Assembly (NCBI GenBank): GCA_006384855.1
Contig: VCJN01003039.1
Span: forward strand, 301,655-365,654
Direction: 5' to 3'
DNA: 64,000 nucleotides
Source: Tetraselmis striata
Taxonomy: Eukaryota > Chlorophyta > Chlorodendrophyceae > Chlorodendrales > Chlorodendraceae
The position numbers and the translations under genes are program-made. The stretch's first letter is position 1. Each line of letters opens with the position of its first letter. Shown piece after piece: positions 1 through 11,190 of the stretch. The notes under the pieces are model-generated. The model ran no database searches, was not told the origin of the DNA, and saw only the letters and a program-made list of their open reading frames with translations.

Positions 1-641
1 CTGATACATGGGCACCATGTGGGATTGATCGTTGCATAATGTGGTACTCAATATGTGCTGCATTTAATTCATGAACTGGGGGGGAGCCGCAGTCCTTGGC
101 TTACAAGTGGTGAATGTAATAATGCATATAGACATGGCGTGAAAACTGGGCCCGATGTGGGATACATAATGTGGTACTAATGTGGTACTCATTGTTTGTT
201 GCATGTACTTCATGATGTGCCTAGCAGCTCATAGGTGGAAAATGTAATACATATCATTAATTATCACATCCCCCCCCCCCCCCCCCCCCCCCCCCCGCGG
301 CGCTACCGTGCCGTCGCGGCGCCCCCGCGCCATTGCGGCGCCCAGATCGCGGATCGCGGCGAACTTGCGGTTGGTTAAATTGCCGGTCAATGAGGACCTA
401 TAAGCATGATATAAGGTCCTTATATCGTGTTGATATACCCCCATGCCCCCCAAGTTGTAGGCTATGTTGATATGTCCACAGGGCCCCTCCGGGAGGAGAC
501 CCTCATGAGAGGGTCCCGTCCTAGGAGGGTCCCAACCTGTTGGGAGGGTCCCCTCCGGGGAGGGCCACCCGCCGCATTGTATCAAGAACTCATCCGGACG
601 AGATGTGGCATGTTGGAGCGTGTTACCCCCATCCAATACAT
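1..641. other. Intergenic, no gene seen
   Basis: No coding stretch is convincing. The interval holds a poly-C run at about 268-296 and, at about 478-568, a cluster of GGGTCC/GGACCC repeats that can fold on themselves (AGAGGGTCCC, AGGAGGGTCCC and similar). A comparable GGGTCCCCTCC cluster lies at 20630-20705. Confidence 0.6.
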
Positions 642-662
642 ACTGTGAGATTCAGATGTGAC
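642..662 (+). repeat. Left arm of a 21-bp perfect inverted repeat
   Basis: This stretch, beginning ACTGTGAGATTC, is the exact reverse complement of 9334-9354. A further 9 bp (GGTGACGAA, 668-676) matches 9309-9317 in the same inverted sense. A chance perfect 21-mer is very unlikely in 64 kb. The pair may be the terminal inverted repeats of an 8.7-kb DNA element, although I see no clear target-site duplication. Confidence 0.6.
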
Positions 663-1370
663 ATACGGGTGACGAAGCACTACCGTACCGGTACCACTAT
701 TATCCGTGAAAGCTGCTGCTGGTGGCGGCATGTCCATCCAGTTACGTGCGAGTACATCCGGCGTTATTGCCGGCGGGCGATAAATCCTTTTTGTAATCAT
801 TGAGGTATTCGTACATGACGTGTGATGTGCTACATGGCACTGAAGTAAAAGGTGCGAGGTTGTCCGTGTGGTACCGGGTAGTACCGGGTGGTACCTGGTA
901 GTACGCGATATATTTATTAAGCCGGTACCGGGTATCTAGTACGAACCCGGGCGTGATGGCGAGTCGTCCTGTGGATAACTACGACTATTAGTACATGGGA
1001 GCGCAAATAGCAGCCGTACTATTCGGTAACACTGGGGAATTTTGTGTACATTATAGCTAGTACTGCTGAACGGGCCTGCCAGCCGTCCGATCAAAGGTCA
1101 TCAGATGGGCGGTTTGGTTGCCATGTTTTGCCAAAGAGTGCTCACGTTACATAAATATTCGCGAGGGGGGGGGCGGGGGCAGGCAGCGGTTTGCCGAAGA
1201 ATGTTTGAATTACAATATTCGCGACAGCTGCCATCGGGGAATGTGGCCCCGGGGGGGGGGGGGGGGGAGGCGGGCCGGGCGTGGTTCCCCCGCCGCCCCC
1301 CCCCCCCCCCCCCCCCCCCCCCCGCCGCTCCCGCCGGGGGAGTGAGGGGAGGGGGGTAAGGGGGCGGGGG
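663..1370. other. No gene seen; GTAC-rich tract and homopolymers
   Basis: The stretch contains a short GTACCGGGT/GTACCTGGT repeat at about 868-905, a poly-G run near 1250-1267 and a poly-C run near 1297-1323. The open frames at 1105-1359 run through these homopolymers and show no recognisable domain. Confidence 0.55.
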
Positions 1371-2018
1371 CTACTGCTTGTTCTTGTTCTTGCGTGCCCG
1401 GGGGACCCTCCGCTTCGACGATCTCGCTGCCTCCGCCTCCGCCTGCGCCTGCGCCTGCGCCTGCGCCTGCGCCTGCGCCTCCGACTCCGCGACCGTCAGT
1501 TTCTTACCTCGGCGTTTCTTCACTGGCCTCTTCCGCTTCTTGTCATCCGTCAGTGTCTTCACCACCCCGGGAGGCTGTGCCGTCGACGACGCCGCCATGA
1601 GCTTCCTTACCTTCGCGTCGGGACGTCCCCTGTGCCCAGACACCCACAACAAGCCACAATCGTTTCGCCTTTAAGCGGCTGAGGATGCGGCCTCCTCGGC
1701 CACCACGAGTTGCGCCGCTGGCACTGTGGAAGCCTTGGCGTTGAGGTGGGCCTTATGGCGCTCCCGGACGAACCTGCGCGCGGCACAAGTTAGCCACGAG
1801 TGGGTGCGTGCTAATGTGGAGGATGGAGTGTTTTGTTGCGCGCCCACCTTGTCACGCGTTTCCTCATGTCTTTCTCGTCCTCCTCGATGCCGGCGGCGCG
1901 GACACGCGAGACAACAAGGCTCGCCGCCCACTTTTGCCCGGGGGGGGCGAGGTCGGCCATGGCGCTGTGAGCGGTGAAGGGGGGGGGGGGGGGGCGGCCG
2001 AGGTGGAGAAACTAACAC
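1371..2018 (-). pseudogene. Possible decayed Lys/Arg-rich coding region
   Basis: Two minus-strand frames (2018-1671 and 1652-1371) have a plausible but unrecognised composition. The downstream one has the basic cluster KKRKRPVKKRRGKK, an (EA/QA)n run caused by a GCCTGC microsatellite at about 1440-1484, and a basic C-terminus KRRVPRARKNKNKQ. No start or splice signal ties them together. They could be the tail of a decayed nuclear or transposon protein, or chance frames in GC-rich DNA. Confidence 0.2.
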
Positions 2019-2317
2019 CCAGTCGACGACCGCCTTCCGCAGCAGTCAACGACACATCGGAGGCGAGGAGCAGCGCGCCACTACTATTTATATGCACGTA
2101 TTGTCAAGAGCTAGTCGGTGCGGCATTGTGTCGGTGTAATCTCGCAATGTTTATTGTTGAAGTAGCACGGCGTAATGGATACGGCGAGTGAATCCGGGAT
2201 AATGTGTGCGGTAGGAAGCGCGTATATGTGCGCGACGAATGTGCGCGCGCAGCGTTGTGCGGCGGTGTGCGGCGGTGTGCGGCGGTGTGCACCGATGTTA
2301 ATATAGTGTGAATATTA

Positions 2318-4300
2318 TATCGGCCGTAGACGATCAGGTCTTGCAGCACCGCCCGTGCTTGTAAATAAGCGACAATGGATCTAGTCTCCCGCTAGTCTGT
2401 GCACCGCCAGTGCACTCCGCAAGCCTCGCCTCCATCCGCGTCGGAACCGGTAGTAAGTGTTGTTGTGTGCGCACATCGTGACAACATTACATGGTGGCAA
2501 TTGCAATTAGCGGTGGATATTGTGAAGGCGTTTTCGAAATCGACAGAGAATGAGGCGGTGCTGGCGGAGTGCATTGGCGGTGCATAGAATAGCGTGTTGC
2601 TGGGGTTTTGGCTGCATCGGACGCCGTATTCCCACCCATCCGGCACGGAATGTCCGGTTTTCACACATTTGTGTGTTAATAAAGTGTGAATATTACGCGT
2701 CTTTTACGCCGGGTGGATGGGCATCCGGCGTCCGATGCACCCCAATTATTTGCAGCACGCTACTCTACGCACCGCCAACGCACTCCGCAAGCCCCGCCTC
2801 CATCCGCGTCGGAACCGGTAGTAAGTGTTGTTGTGTGCGCACATCGTGACAACATTACACGGTGGCAATTGCAATTATTAGCGGTGGATAATGTGAAGGC
2901 GTTTTCGAAATCGACAGAGAATGAGGCGGTGCTGGCGGAGTGCATTGGCGGTGCATAGAATAGCGTGTTCCTGGGGTTTTGGCTGCATCGGACGCCGTAT
3001 TCCCACCCATCCGGCACGGAATGTCCGGTTTTCACACATTTGTGTGTTAATATAGTGTGAATATTACGCGTCTTTTACGCCGGGTGGATGGGCATCCGGC
3101 GTCCGATGCACCCCGAATTATTTGCAGCACGCTACTCTACGCACCGCCAACGCACTCCGCAAGCCCCGCCTCCATCCGCGTCGGAACCGGTAGTAAGTGT
3201 TGTTGTGTGCGCACATCGTGACAACATTACACGGTGGCAATTGCAATTATTAGCGGTGGATAATGTGAAGGCGTTTTCGAAATCGACAGAGAATGAGGCG
3301 GTGCTGGCGGAGTGCATTGGCGGTGCATAGAATAGCGTGTTCCTGGGGTTTTGGCTGCATCGGACGCCGTATTCCCACCCATCCGGCACGGAATGTCCGG
3401 TTTTCACACATTTGTGTGTTAATATAGTGTGAATATTACGCGTCTTTTACGCCGGGTGGATGGGCATCCGGCGTCCGATGCACCCGAATTATTTGCAGCA
3501 CGCTACTCTACGCACCGCCAACGCACTCCGCAAGCCCCGCCTCCATCCGCGTCGGAACCGATAGTAAGTGTTGTTGTGTGCGCACATCGTGACAACATTA
3601 CACGGTGGCAATTGCAATTATTAGCGGTGGATAATGTGAAGGCGTTTTCGAAATCGACAGAGAATGAGGCGGTGCTGGCGGAGTGCATTGGCGGTGCATA
3701 GAATAGCGTGTTGCTGGGGTTTTGGCTGCATCGGACGCCGTATTCCCACCCATCCGGCACGGAATGTCCGGTTTTCACACATTTGTGTGTTAATATAGTG
3801 TGAATATTATGCGTCTTTTACGCCGGGTGGATGGGCATCCGGCGTCCGATGCACCCCAATTATTTGCAGCACGCTACTCTACGCACCGCCAACGCACTCC
3901 GCAATCCTCGCCTCCATCCGCGTCGGAACCGGTAGTAAGTGTTGTTGTGTGCGCACATCGTGACAACATTACACGGTGGCAATTGCAATTAGCGGTGGAT
4001 AATGTGAAGGCGTTTTCGAAATCGACAGAGAATGAGGCGGTGCTGGCGGAGTGCATTGGCGGTGCATAGAATAGCGTGTTGCTGGGGTTTTGGCTGCATC
4101 GGACGCCGTATTCCCACCCATCCGGCACGGAATGTCCGGTTTTCACACATTTGCGTGTGAATATATATAGTGTGAATATTACGTACGCGTCTTTTACGCT
4201 GGGTGGATGGGCATCCGGCGTCCGATGCACCCCGAATCTCACCAACACGCTACTCTACGCACCCCCAACGCACTCCGCCAGCCCCGCCTCTTTCCGCGCA
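2318..4300. repeat. Satellite array, ~371-bp unit, about 5 copies
   Basis: The landmark TATTACGCG or its variant recurs at 2691, 3062, 3434, 3805 and 4177, giving steps of 371, 372, 371 and 372 bp. Copies are nearly identical inside the array and diverge at both edges. Each unit carries two inverted pairs. One is GCACCGCCAACGCACTCCGC (3141-3160) facing its near-exact complement at 3307-3326. The other is TGCATCGGACGCCG (3356-3369) facing 3469-3482. A CACACATTTGTGTG hairpin lies between them. The parallel long frames on both strands simply reflect the repetition. Confidence 0.9.
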
Positions 4301-5077
4301 GGTCCTACGTTCCATTGTATGTATATACATACGTACATGTACTGCTCCGAAACCAGCCCAAACTTAATGAGTGCACAAGTGTAAATGGGGGGGGGGGGGG
4401 GGGGGGATGTGGCGGCGGGGCATCCACTCACACATACCCCGGCGATGCATGACAGATATTACATGCCGTGGCGGGTCGGCGGGCCGACCCGGCGGGGGGG
4501 GGGGGGGGGGGGGGGGGGTCTATTCAACTACACGTGCGACAGTGTCGTTTCGTGGAGCAGTATATGTGCCCGGCCTCATTTATACCGCCCCCTACCTGCG
4601 CTGCATGGTCCACCCCTACGAATTACTTAGCACAAACCGCCATTACTTAATAGGAACCTAGCACAGCCAGGCTTATATGCCCGCTTTGCCGATCAACTTC
4701 TACGCACTTTCCGTCCCTCAACCGCCGGACATGGGGGTTAAGCCGCCAGCCTCGGCAGTTGATTAGCCAGACTTGGCATCCCGTACCGTGTCCATGGCTT
4801 CGCAGCTCTGCCGCCGGCACACGCCGAGTCCGGCGCTTGCTGCCGCGGGGTTGCGCACGCATGCACGCACGGTAATACGCCGCCGACGCCGCCACGCTTA
4901 CTTCCACCACCTTCGCCAGCCGCAGCTTCGCACGCCTTTCCGCCGACATACGAAACGCACGAATCCCCCCCCCCCCCCCCCGTCCCCGCGTCATGTATAT
5001 TATATTCGAGGCGACTATGCGGGGCGCAGCACACGCCGCGGCGTGGGTCGGCGGAGCGGCAGGCGGCGGGAGCCCTA
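4301..5077. other. No gene seen; poly-G tracts
   Basis: Long poly-G runs occur at about 4387-4407 and 4493-4519, and a poly-C run at about 4967-4981. Minus-strand frames from 5273 to 4647 are open but show no domain I recognise. Confidence 0.5.
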
Positions 5078-5695
5078 ATGGCCGGGCAGTATCCACACCC
5101 ACACAGGCACCGCCGCTCACCTCCGACGCGGATGAACCGCCTCCCAAAGGAAACATGCCGGTTGGTGGTAAGCCCAGCAGGCGTGGGGTGCCGGCGCCGG
5201 TACTGGTGCGACGGAGCTGTCGCGTCAGGAACGGCACCGCATGTGGAGCAACACATGGCGGTGCCGGCCCCACCTATGTCTAGGGCCACCTCCTCACAGC
5301 ACCCCGCCACGACGGCGTCGGCCACCGCCGACGGCGCCGTTGCGGGGGGGGACGCCCTGCCAGGCGACGATGATGCGCCTGGTGCGCCGCGTCAGGAGGC
5401 GGAGGAGGCCGTGGTCGAGGCGACTGATCGGGCTGAGGGGGTTGTCGAGGCGAGCGAGGCTGCGCTCGCGCCACCCGCCCCGCAGCCACCTGCGGGACAT
5501 GCCGACTTGCTCGTCGCCATGTTGACCGGAGCACTACGAGCAGTGGCGGGAGGCGGCCACATGCACTATCATGTGCGTGTCCTGGCCGGACGCCCGTCAT
5601 GCGTGGACTGCGGCCAACGGACGGACTGGGAGTGTTGCTGCGACGGCACCCCGGCTTTGTGCGGCCCCAAGTACCCATGCATGGCGACCCATTAG
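5078..5695 (+). pseudogene. piggyBac-like transposase C-terminus
   Basis: A 205-codon frame ends in a cysteine-rich block: CVDCGQR, then ECCCDGTPALC, then PCMATH just before the stop. The pattern C-x2-C ... C-x-C ... LC ... C-x3-H matches the C-terminal cysteine-rich domain that ends piggyBac transposases. The upstream part is low-complexity (Ala, Pro and Glu rich) and no DDD catalytic core is visible nearby, so this is a remnant or a last exon. A second coding-like stretch follows at 5731-5878 in another frame (basic, ending ESETCRQ and a stop), of unknown nature. The piggyBac reading rests on the cysteine pattern alone. Confidence 0.42.
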
Positions 5696-5924
5696 CGGGC
5701 AGGCCCCTGCCCGACCACGGCCACGGTGAGGGCGGAGTTCCGCCATGTCAGGGACGCGTTCCACGACGCGACTCGCGCCGCCGTGTGTGAGGCTTCCGAG
5801 AAGGCACGCGCGGCTGGTAGGGTGCGCAGGGTGAGGCGGCGGACGGCCCAGGAGCTGAAGGAGAGCGAGACATGCCGTCAGTGAGGTCGGGCGCAATGTC
5901 ATTGGGTGGGGCACACGGACGTGT

Positions 5925-6450
5925 AACACTTGCACTTTGCGCGTACTGCTGGGTTACATCCAAGCGGTGTCACACTATGCAACCGGAAAGGCTGCGTTGC
6001 TACTGCAAACGATGCTACGCCTCACTCGGTAGCAACCGCTGCCCCGCCTATCCCACAGCCGCTGCCCCCCCCCCCCCCCCCTTGCGCACCGTCGTGCGAC
6101 CTCGCGTGGATCCACGCCACCAGCAGCTTGCACTTGCACTTTGCGCGTACTGCTGGGTTACATCCAGGCTGCGTCACACTATGCAACCGGAAAGGCTGCG
6201 TTGCTACTGCAAACGATGCGACGCCTCACTCTGTAGCAACCGCTGCCGCGCCTATCCCACAGCCGCTGCCCCCCCCCCCCCCCCCCCTTCGCGCGGGATC
6301 CCCGCCATCAGCAGCTTGCACTTGCACTTTGCGCGTACTACTGGGTTACATCCAGGCGGCGTCACACCGGAAAGGCTGCGTTGCTACTGCAAACGATGCT
6401 ACGCCTCACTCGGTAGCAACCGCTGCCCCGCCCATCCCACTCGGGATGCT
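5925..6450 (+). repeat. Three tandem copies of a ~190-200-bp unit
   Basis: The sequence around TTTGCGCGTACTGCTGGG starts near 5936, 6140 and 6328, with matching downstream sequence (GGAAAGGCTGCGTTGCTACT and beyond). The first two copies end in a poly-C run. The copies keep an open frame, but I see no protein family. Confidence 0.8.
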
Positions 6451-6804
6451 GAGAGCAGCTAAAGGGCACCGGGGGCGGGGCAAGAGGGAGCAGGGCCATT
6501 GATTGTGGAAGAGCGGGGACCCGCTTGCATGCCATCGTATTATATCTTGCACAATATATGTTGCTGCACTCATATCTCACATCACTAGCTTAGCTATAGT
6601 GATCCCCCCCCCCCCCCCCCCCCGGCACCGCGTACGCACAAGCCTGGGTATACGCATCAACTGCCCGCCGGGATGAGAAGCTGGTATTGGTAGTGTGTCT
6701 GTGGGGTGGAGGGGGGGCAAAAGAGCTGCCAATTGCTGCCAAGCTGGTGCGTTACATTGGGGCAGGCGCTGGGCAGACAATTGGGGCTCGCTTCAGAGCA
6801 TTGT
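6451..6804. other. No gene seen
   Basis: The interval contains a poly-C run at about 6605-6624. Nothing else is recognisable. Confidence 0.5.
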
Positions 6805-8726
6805 CTAGTGCCTATGCGGCTGCGCCGCCTCAGCCGCATGCAGACTCTCCGGGCTCACCAGCACCGCCACCTCAGTCATGCGGCCCTGCATCCCGCAGCC
6901 CGCCGCCGCCAGCCAGATCAGAGGTATCCAGAAGCCAGTGCTGGGGTTGTTGCGGCATGACCGCATAGTTTTCAGCGGCTGCCGTCCACAGCTTGTAATG
7001 CATCCCTTTCCGCCGATTCCGCTGTATGCGCTGTCTTGGCGCCGCGCTGCCCCGGCCGCCGCGCCTTGGCGCCGCGCTGCCCCGGCCGCCGCGCCTTGGC
7101 GCCGCGCTGCCCCGGCCGCCGCGCCTTGGCGTCGCGCTGCCCCGGCCGCCGCGCCTTGGCGCCGCGCTGCCCCGGCCGCCGCGCCTTGGCGCCGCGCTGC
7201 CCCGGCCGCCGCGCCTTGGCGCCGCGCTGCCCCGGCCGCCGCGCCTTGGCGCCGCGCTGGGTATCGAGTCCTCCCCTCCCTAGTGAGCGCGTCCACCTGC
7301 GCCTTGCGCTCGGGGCCGTCCTCCTCCGTCACCACATTCTGCAACCCCCACCGCGTGACGAACCACGCAGCTCCTTGCATGCGCTTGTACATGCAATGTG
7401 CCCAAGCACCGCCTAGGGACGCGAAGCTCCTTCTCGGTCATGATCGCCTTCACCCGGGCCTCCTCGAGCAGCGGACCGGCGTTAAGAATGGAAAACGTTT
7501 CCATGTGGTGCAAGCAGTCCTCCATGACCCAGCCGGACTGCACCGTCACCTTGCCTGACCCTGCAGTCATGGAGGGGAATGCCGTCACGCCCACGCCCAC
7601 GCCCACGCCCGGGGGGGGGGGGGGGGGGTTACCTTTCGATTCTTGGACACTGCAAACGAAGGGCGCAACCCGCGTTCAAAGTTGCTGGGTATCGGGACTA
7701 AAGCCTGGCGCCGGTCTTCCTGCTTCATAGCTCGGAATCCAATGTGGCCCTGCACGGTGACAAATTTCCTCCAGAAGTCCCTTCCCAAGCCAAAAAAAAA
7801 CAGGTGGAACGGCGCGAGGGGGAAGAGGTTGACCATGCTGACATAGCCCAGGACCACATGCACATGGCACACGCCATGGCAGCCAGTGTTCTGCTTGGCC
7901 TCCGCCAGCCGGGTTGTGTTGAACGCACGCCGGGCAAGGTGCGTGATTCACTGGACAAGTCATCGCCTTCATGGACGGTTACCAAGCGAGCCTCCCCGTC
8001 CGCATCCACAGGGGGGTGCTCCTGGGCAGCCGCCATAGCCTCCACAACCTGCCACGCCGACCGGGCGGGTGCGTGTGATTCCATACAACCGCAGTTGAGT
8101 GGTGCCACCAGCACGCAGGCCGGGCCCACTCACCTCTGAACGCAGAAGGCCCACAATGTCCCCGTCCTCGAAAACAGCGCGCCACTGGGTCGCCCCGCCG
8201 TAGTCCTCCAACACCCACTCGGTAACGACGCCGGTTATCACGCCGTAGTGCCATACTCCCCGGAACTTCTTGGCGATGACCTTCATGTAGAAGTCGCCGG
8301 GATCGCCTTTCGATATCACGCCCTCATCGCGGGTTCCACGCCCGCCGGCGGCCACGCAGGCGCGTCGATGTCCATACCGTCTTCGCCAACGGGGTCCTCC
8401 CCCACGCCCATCACATCGTCCACCTTCGAGCCGCCGTCGTCCGAGACCGGCGCCGGCGGGCCGTTTCCGACGGCTGCAGCTACTCCTGCTGCCGCCCCTG
8501 TTGTTGCTGCTGCTGCTGCTGCCGCCCCTGCTGCTGCTGCTTGTGATAAGGCGGCCTTGCGGCGCAACTTAGCCGCACGCTTCAACGAGTGGCTACAGTT
8601 CGGGAATTTTAGGAAGTGCCGCTCTCGCGCCATCTTATCACATGTGCCCGTCACGTTGCCCCGGCAGTGCTTGCATGAGTACACGCCATCCTTCGACACA
8701 CTCGCTATCCATCCCTTTGCCGGCAT
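6805..8726 (-). pseudogene. Decayed transposase-like gene with zinc finger and Tudor-like domain
   Basis: Read on the minus strand, the order is as follows. (1) 8726-8316: a C2HC-type finger (YSCKHC ... HFLKFPNCSH), then an Ala-rich linker. (2) About 8355-8134, another frame: KFRGVWHYGVITG ... DYGGATQWRAVFEDGDI, which resembles the Tudor-like domain of PTM/DIR17 proteins, ending at a GAG|GTGAGT donor. (3) From about 8055 after a CAG acceptor, and on to 7585: a segment containing FPLAPFHLFFFGLGRDFW, like the H...G...W block of CACTA/KDZ-type DDE transposases. (4) 7606-7280: KVTVQSGWVMEDCLHHMETF. Frame changes between segments and minisatellite growth inside the 3' part show decay. The exact superfamily is not assigned. 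Confidence 0.42.
7035..7260. repeat. 30-bp GC-rich minisatellite, about 7 copies
   Basis: The unit CCCGGCCGCCGCGCCTTGGC followed by GCCGCGCTGC repeats head to tail with one substitution (GTCGCG) in copy 3 or 4. Because 30 is a multiple of three, several frames stay open across it. It lies inside the decayed transposase-like gene. Confidence 0.9.
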
Positions 8727-9333
8727 GCCTGCTGCCGCGCGCGGGGGGCGGGGGGGGAGGGGGGGGGGGGTGAGAGTTGGGGTGGATGTAACCCACCACC
8801 GGCAGGCAACACAGATGCGAGTGCGCGGCTGTCCGCGCTTGATTCAACGGTGAGCGGCGGTGACCGTGAGGCGACCCCGTACTTCATGCGCGTGCTGGGG
8901 CGTTACACAATCATCAGCAGTTAGGGCGGTGCATGGTTGCATCATGGTTGCATCGCAAAACGCGCACCTACGAACACCACCTACCGCCTACCACCTACCG
9001 TACCACCTACATCCGCCCACACCTCCGCCCGTCGTGCCGCACATCGCCGCACACCGCGGGGTCAGCGGTCAGCGATGTGCGGTCAGCGATGTGCGGCGAT
9101 GTGCAATGAGTGCGTACATCCGCCTGTACTTAGCCCGGGTGCTCCGCATCGGCGGGCGACACGCGAGCCCGCGTGCGCATATCAATTTGATGAAATTATG
9201 GAAACGAGAAATTCATATAGTACTTTACAGGTCGCGCGCGATAGTCGTCGCTACTGGGTATGAAATCCACGTCCCTCGTCCGTCCCGTATCGTCCCCGTA
9301 TGTCGTCGTTCGTCACCAGTAGGGCACATTTAC
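8727..9333. other. No gene seen; short simple repeats
   Basis: The interval holds a G-rich run near 8745-8770, CCACCTACCG-type repeats near 8975-9010 and GGTCAGCGATGTGC repeats near 9060-9100. A 215-codon plus-strand frame (8860-9507) has no recognisable domain. Confidence 0.5.
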
Positions 9334-9354
9334 GTCACATCTGAATCTCACAGT
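9334..9354 (-). repeat. Right arm of the 21-bp perfect inverted repeat
   Basis: Exact reverse complement of 642-662. The two sites could bound one DNA element that would include the satellite and the transposase-like gene. Confidence 0.6.
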
Positions 9355-9469
9355 GCGCATGCTTCCTCATGTGCGCGGCCCATCGAGGCGCTTTGCGGTG
9401 CCTTCGATATAGAACTCATGCGGTGCGTGCAAATACACCATTTCAAAAATAAAGGGCGAAAACACACGC

Positions 9470-9775
9470 AAATGACAACTTCACATCGACGACAGCTCCA
9501 ATTTTAGTCGTGTACATCGCTACACAGTCTCCATAATGAATGTGAGGAAGTGAGTGGGAGCGCGGCTGCAAAGCCGTTATATTAGTTATTGTGTGTTATT
9601 TGCCGTGGGTTTTGTTGTCGTAGCGCGGCGCATATATAGCGGGATAGCGGAGCATATACCGCCAAAGGCACATGCAGATGACCACCTCACATCGAAGACG
9701 GCGCCTCTGATTACATTAGCGTGAAGCGCTACACCCTCTCCATAATATGTGCAAGCAAGTGAGGGAAGTGCGGCG
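9470..9775. repeat. Dispersed ~208-bp tandem repeat family, locus 1
   Basis: Blocks such as CTCCATAAT..GTG..AAGTGAG and GCGGCTGCAAAGCCG, then GCGTGGGTTTTGTTG-like sequence and ATAGCGGGATAGCG, recur about 208 bp apart here. They recur again at 11190-11560. It is non-coding as far as I can see. Confidence 0.65.
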
Positions 9776-11029
9776 CCCGCCGCCAAGAAGCGGCCCACCA
9801 GGAGCGGAGGATCATGGGTGCGGCAGGCCCGGCGGCACCACCCCCACCTCCACGTGGTGGGTGCTGGTAACCACTACGACCCGTGCCCGGCTGGGTGCGG
9901 CAGGGGGCTGAGCGGGGTGGCCGGTTGTGGCGGGTCCTTGGATCTTGCGACGACAGGGAGCCCTGCGGGGGGCTTTTTAAATGATACTCGTAGTCCCGGT
10001 AGTGCCTGCTGACGCCGCCGGGCAGAAGCCCGGTATACGGGGGGCTGCTAAATATAATTTTGCACGACATCGGCCTTGCGTCGGCCTCTCCGATCTCCGC
10101 CTACGGGTGGGGAGGGGGTCTGTACGACTCGGACGGGGGCAGCCTAGCTACTCGCGAGGGCTGCTCGATATCGTGTTCCCGTACCTCGGTACGACCCGCG
10201 ACCAACATGCAGAAGATATGGCGTACCCCCCACCCGTATGTATTCCACCTGTGAATCACTCGAATCCCGGCCTAGTACATCGGAGTGTTCGGCGGCGCCT
10301 TGCGGCCGACCCGTTTGGAACACCCGGGAAACCCTCATCCGTCCAGTGAGAACGGGCGACGCACGGCGGCGAGCGCGAGGAGACACGAGCCCGTCACGTA
10401 GTTAAGGCGGGGCGGGCATTCGGGGGCGGAGAGGCCGGGCATGTCAGCGACTCAGGGCCAAGGAGACAGGAGCCGGAGTGCCCTGAGGGAGTCGCAGTCA
10501 TGCAGCGGGAGGGGTCAGCTGACGGTCAGCTCGGCATGACCCGGACGGACGGCGCCAGCTACGAGGCGCGCTGCGGAGGCGAGCGGCGCGCGGGCGAGCA
10601 AGACCGGCCTGCCGACCACGGAGCGACGACACGCAAACACGGGGGGGGGGGGGGGGGTTGGTGCCCGCCTTTTCAGACCCCCTTGGGGATCCTACCGCAA
10701 GAGCTCATGCGGGCGAGATGGAGGCAGCATCGGCGGACCGCGGCCGAGGCCGGCGGACCGCCACAGCCGGCATGGTGGGGCGATCAGCGCCGCGACCTGC
10801 GGGATGTTTTCAGCGATCGCGGCAGATGCTTGGAGCAAAGACGCACGACGACCGAAGATTGCGTAGTGCCGGTGCATTACCAATGCACAGGAAAACCTTT
10901 TCGGGGGCGGGGCGTGTAATGCATTCGTAATCCCCGTACTGCCAATTAGCTGTAGTCGCTCGTACTGGCGATGACTACCCGTAGTGATCCGAAAATATCA
11001 CAGTAGCTAGTGATCACGTGATGTAAGGA
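9776..11029. other. No convincing gene
   Basis: GC-rich frames exist (for example 10500-10919 plus) but carry no known motif and cross a poly-G run at about 10640-10658. Confidence 0.45.
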
Positions 11030-11190
11030 GGCGTGGCTTGGAAAGAAAGAGGATGGCCGGAAGCTTGAGCTGTACTTACACTATATGTGTTCCCTACAAT
11101 GGATAGAAATGATAGCCCCTAAGAGCAACTCAGTCTGGTCGGTGGAGAGCAGCATACTAGCATATGCGCACGTTGTAATCAATTTCAATT
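11030..11190. repeat. Dispersed repeat, copy 1 (partner at 14190-14350)
   Basis: The GAGGATGGCCGGAAGCTTGAG block, a TGTGTTCCC block, CAACTCAGT and CAGCATACTAGCAT, followed by AATCAATTTCAATT, occur in the same order at 14190-14350 with scattered substitutions and indels. Confidence 0.6.

Noticed and set aside
2399-4384. Series of 80-124-codon frames on both strands
   Set aside because: They are the same segment repeated in each satellite unit; no domain and both strands equally open.
8860-9507. 215-codon hypothetical gene
   Set aside because: It crosses simple repeats and one of the inverted-repeat arms, with no domain or splice support.
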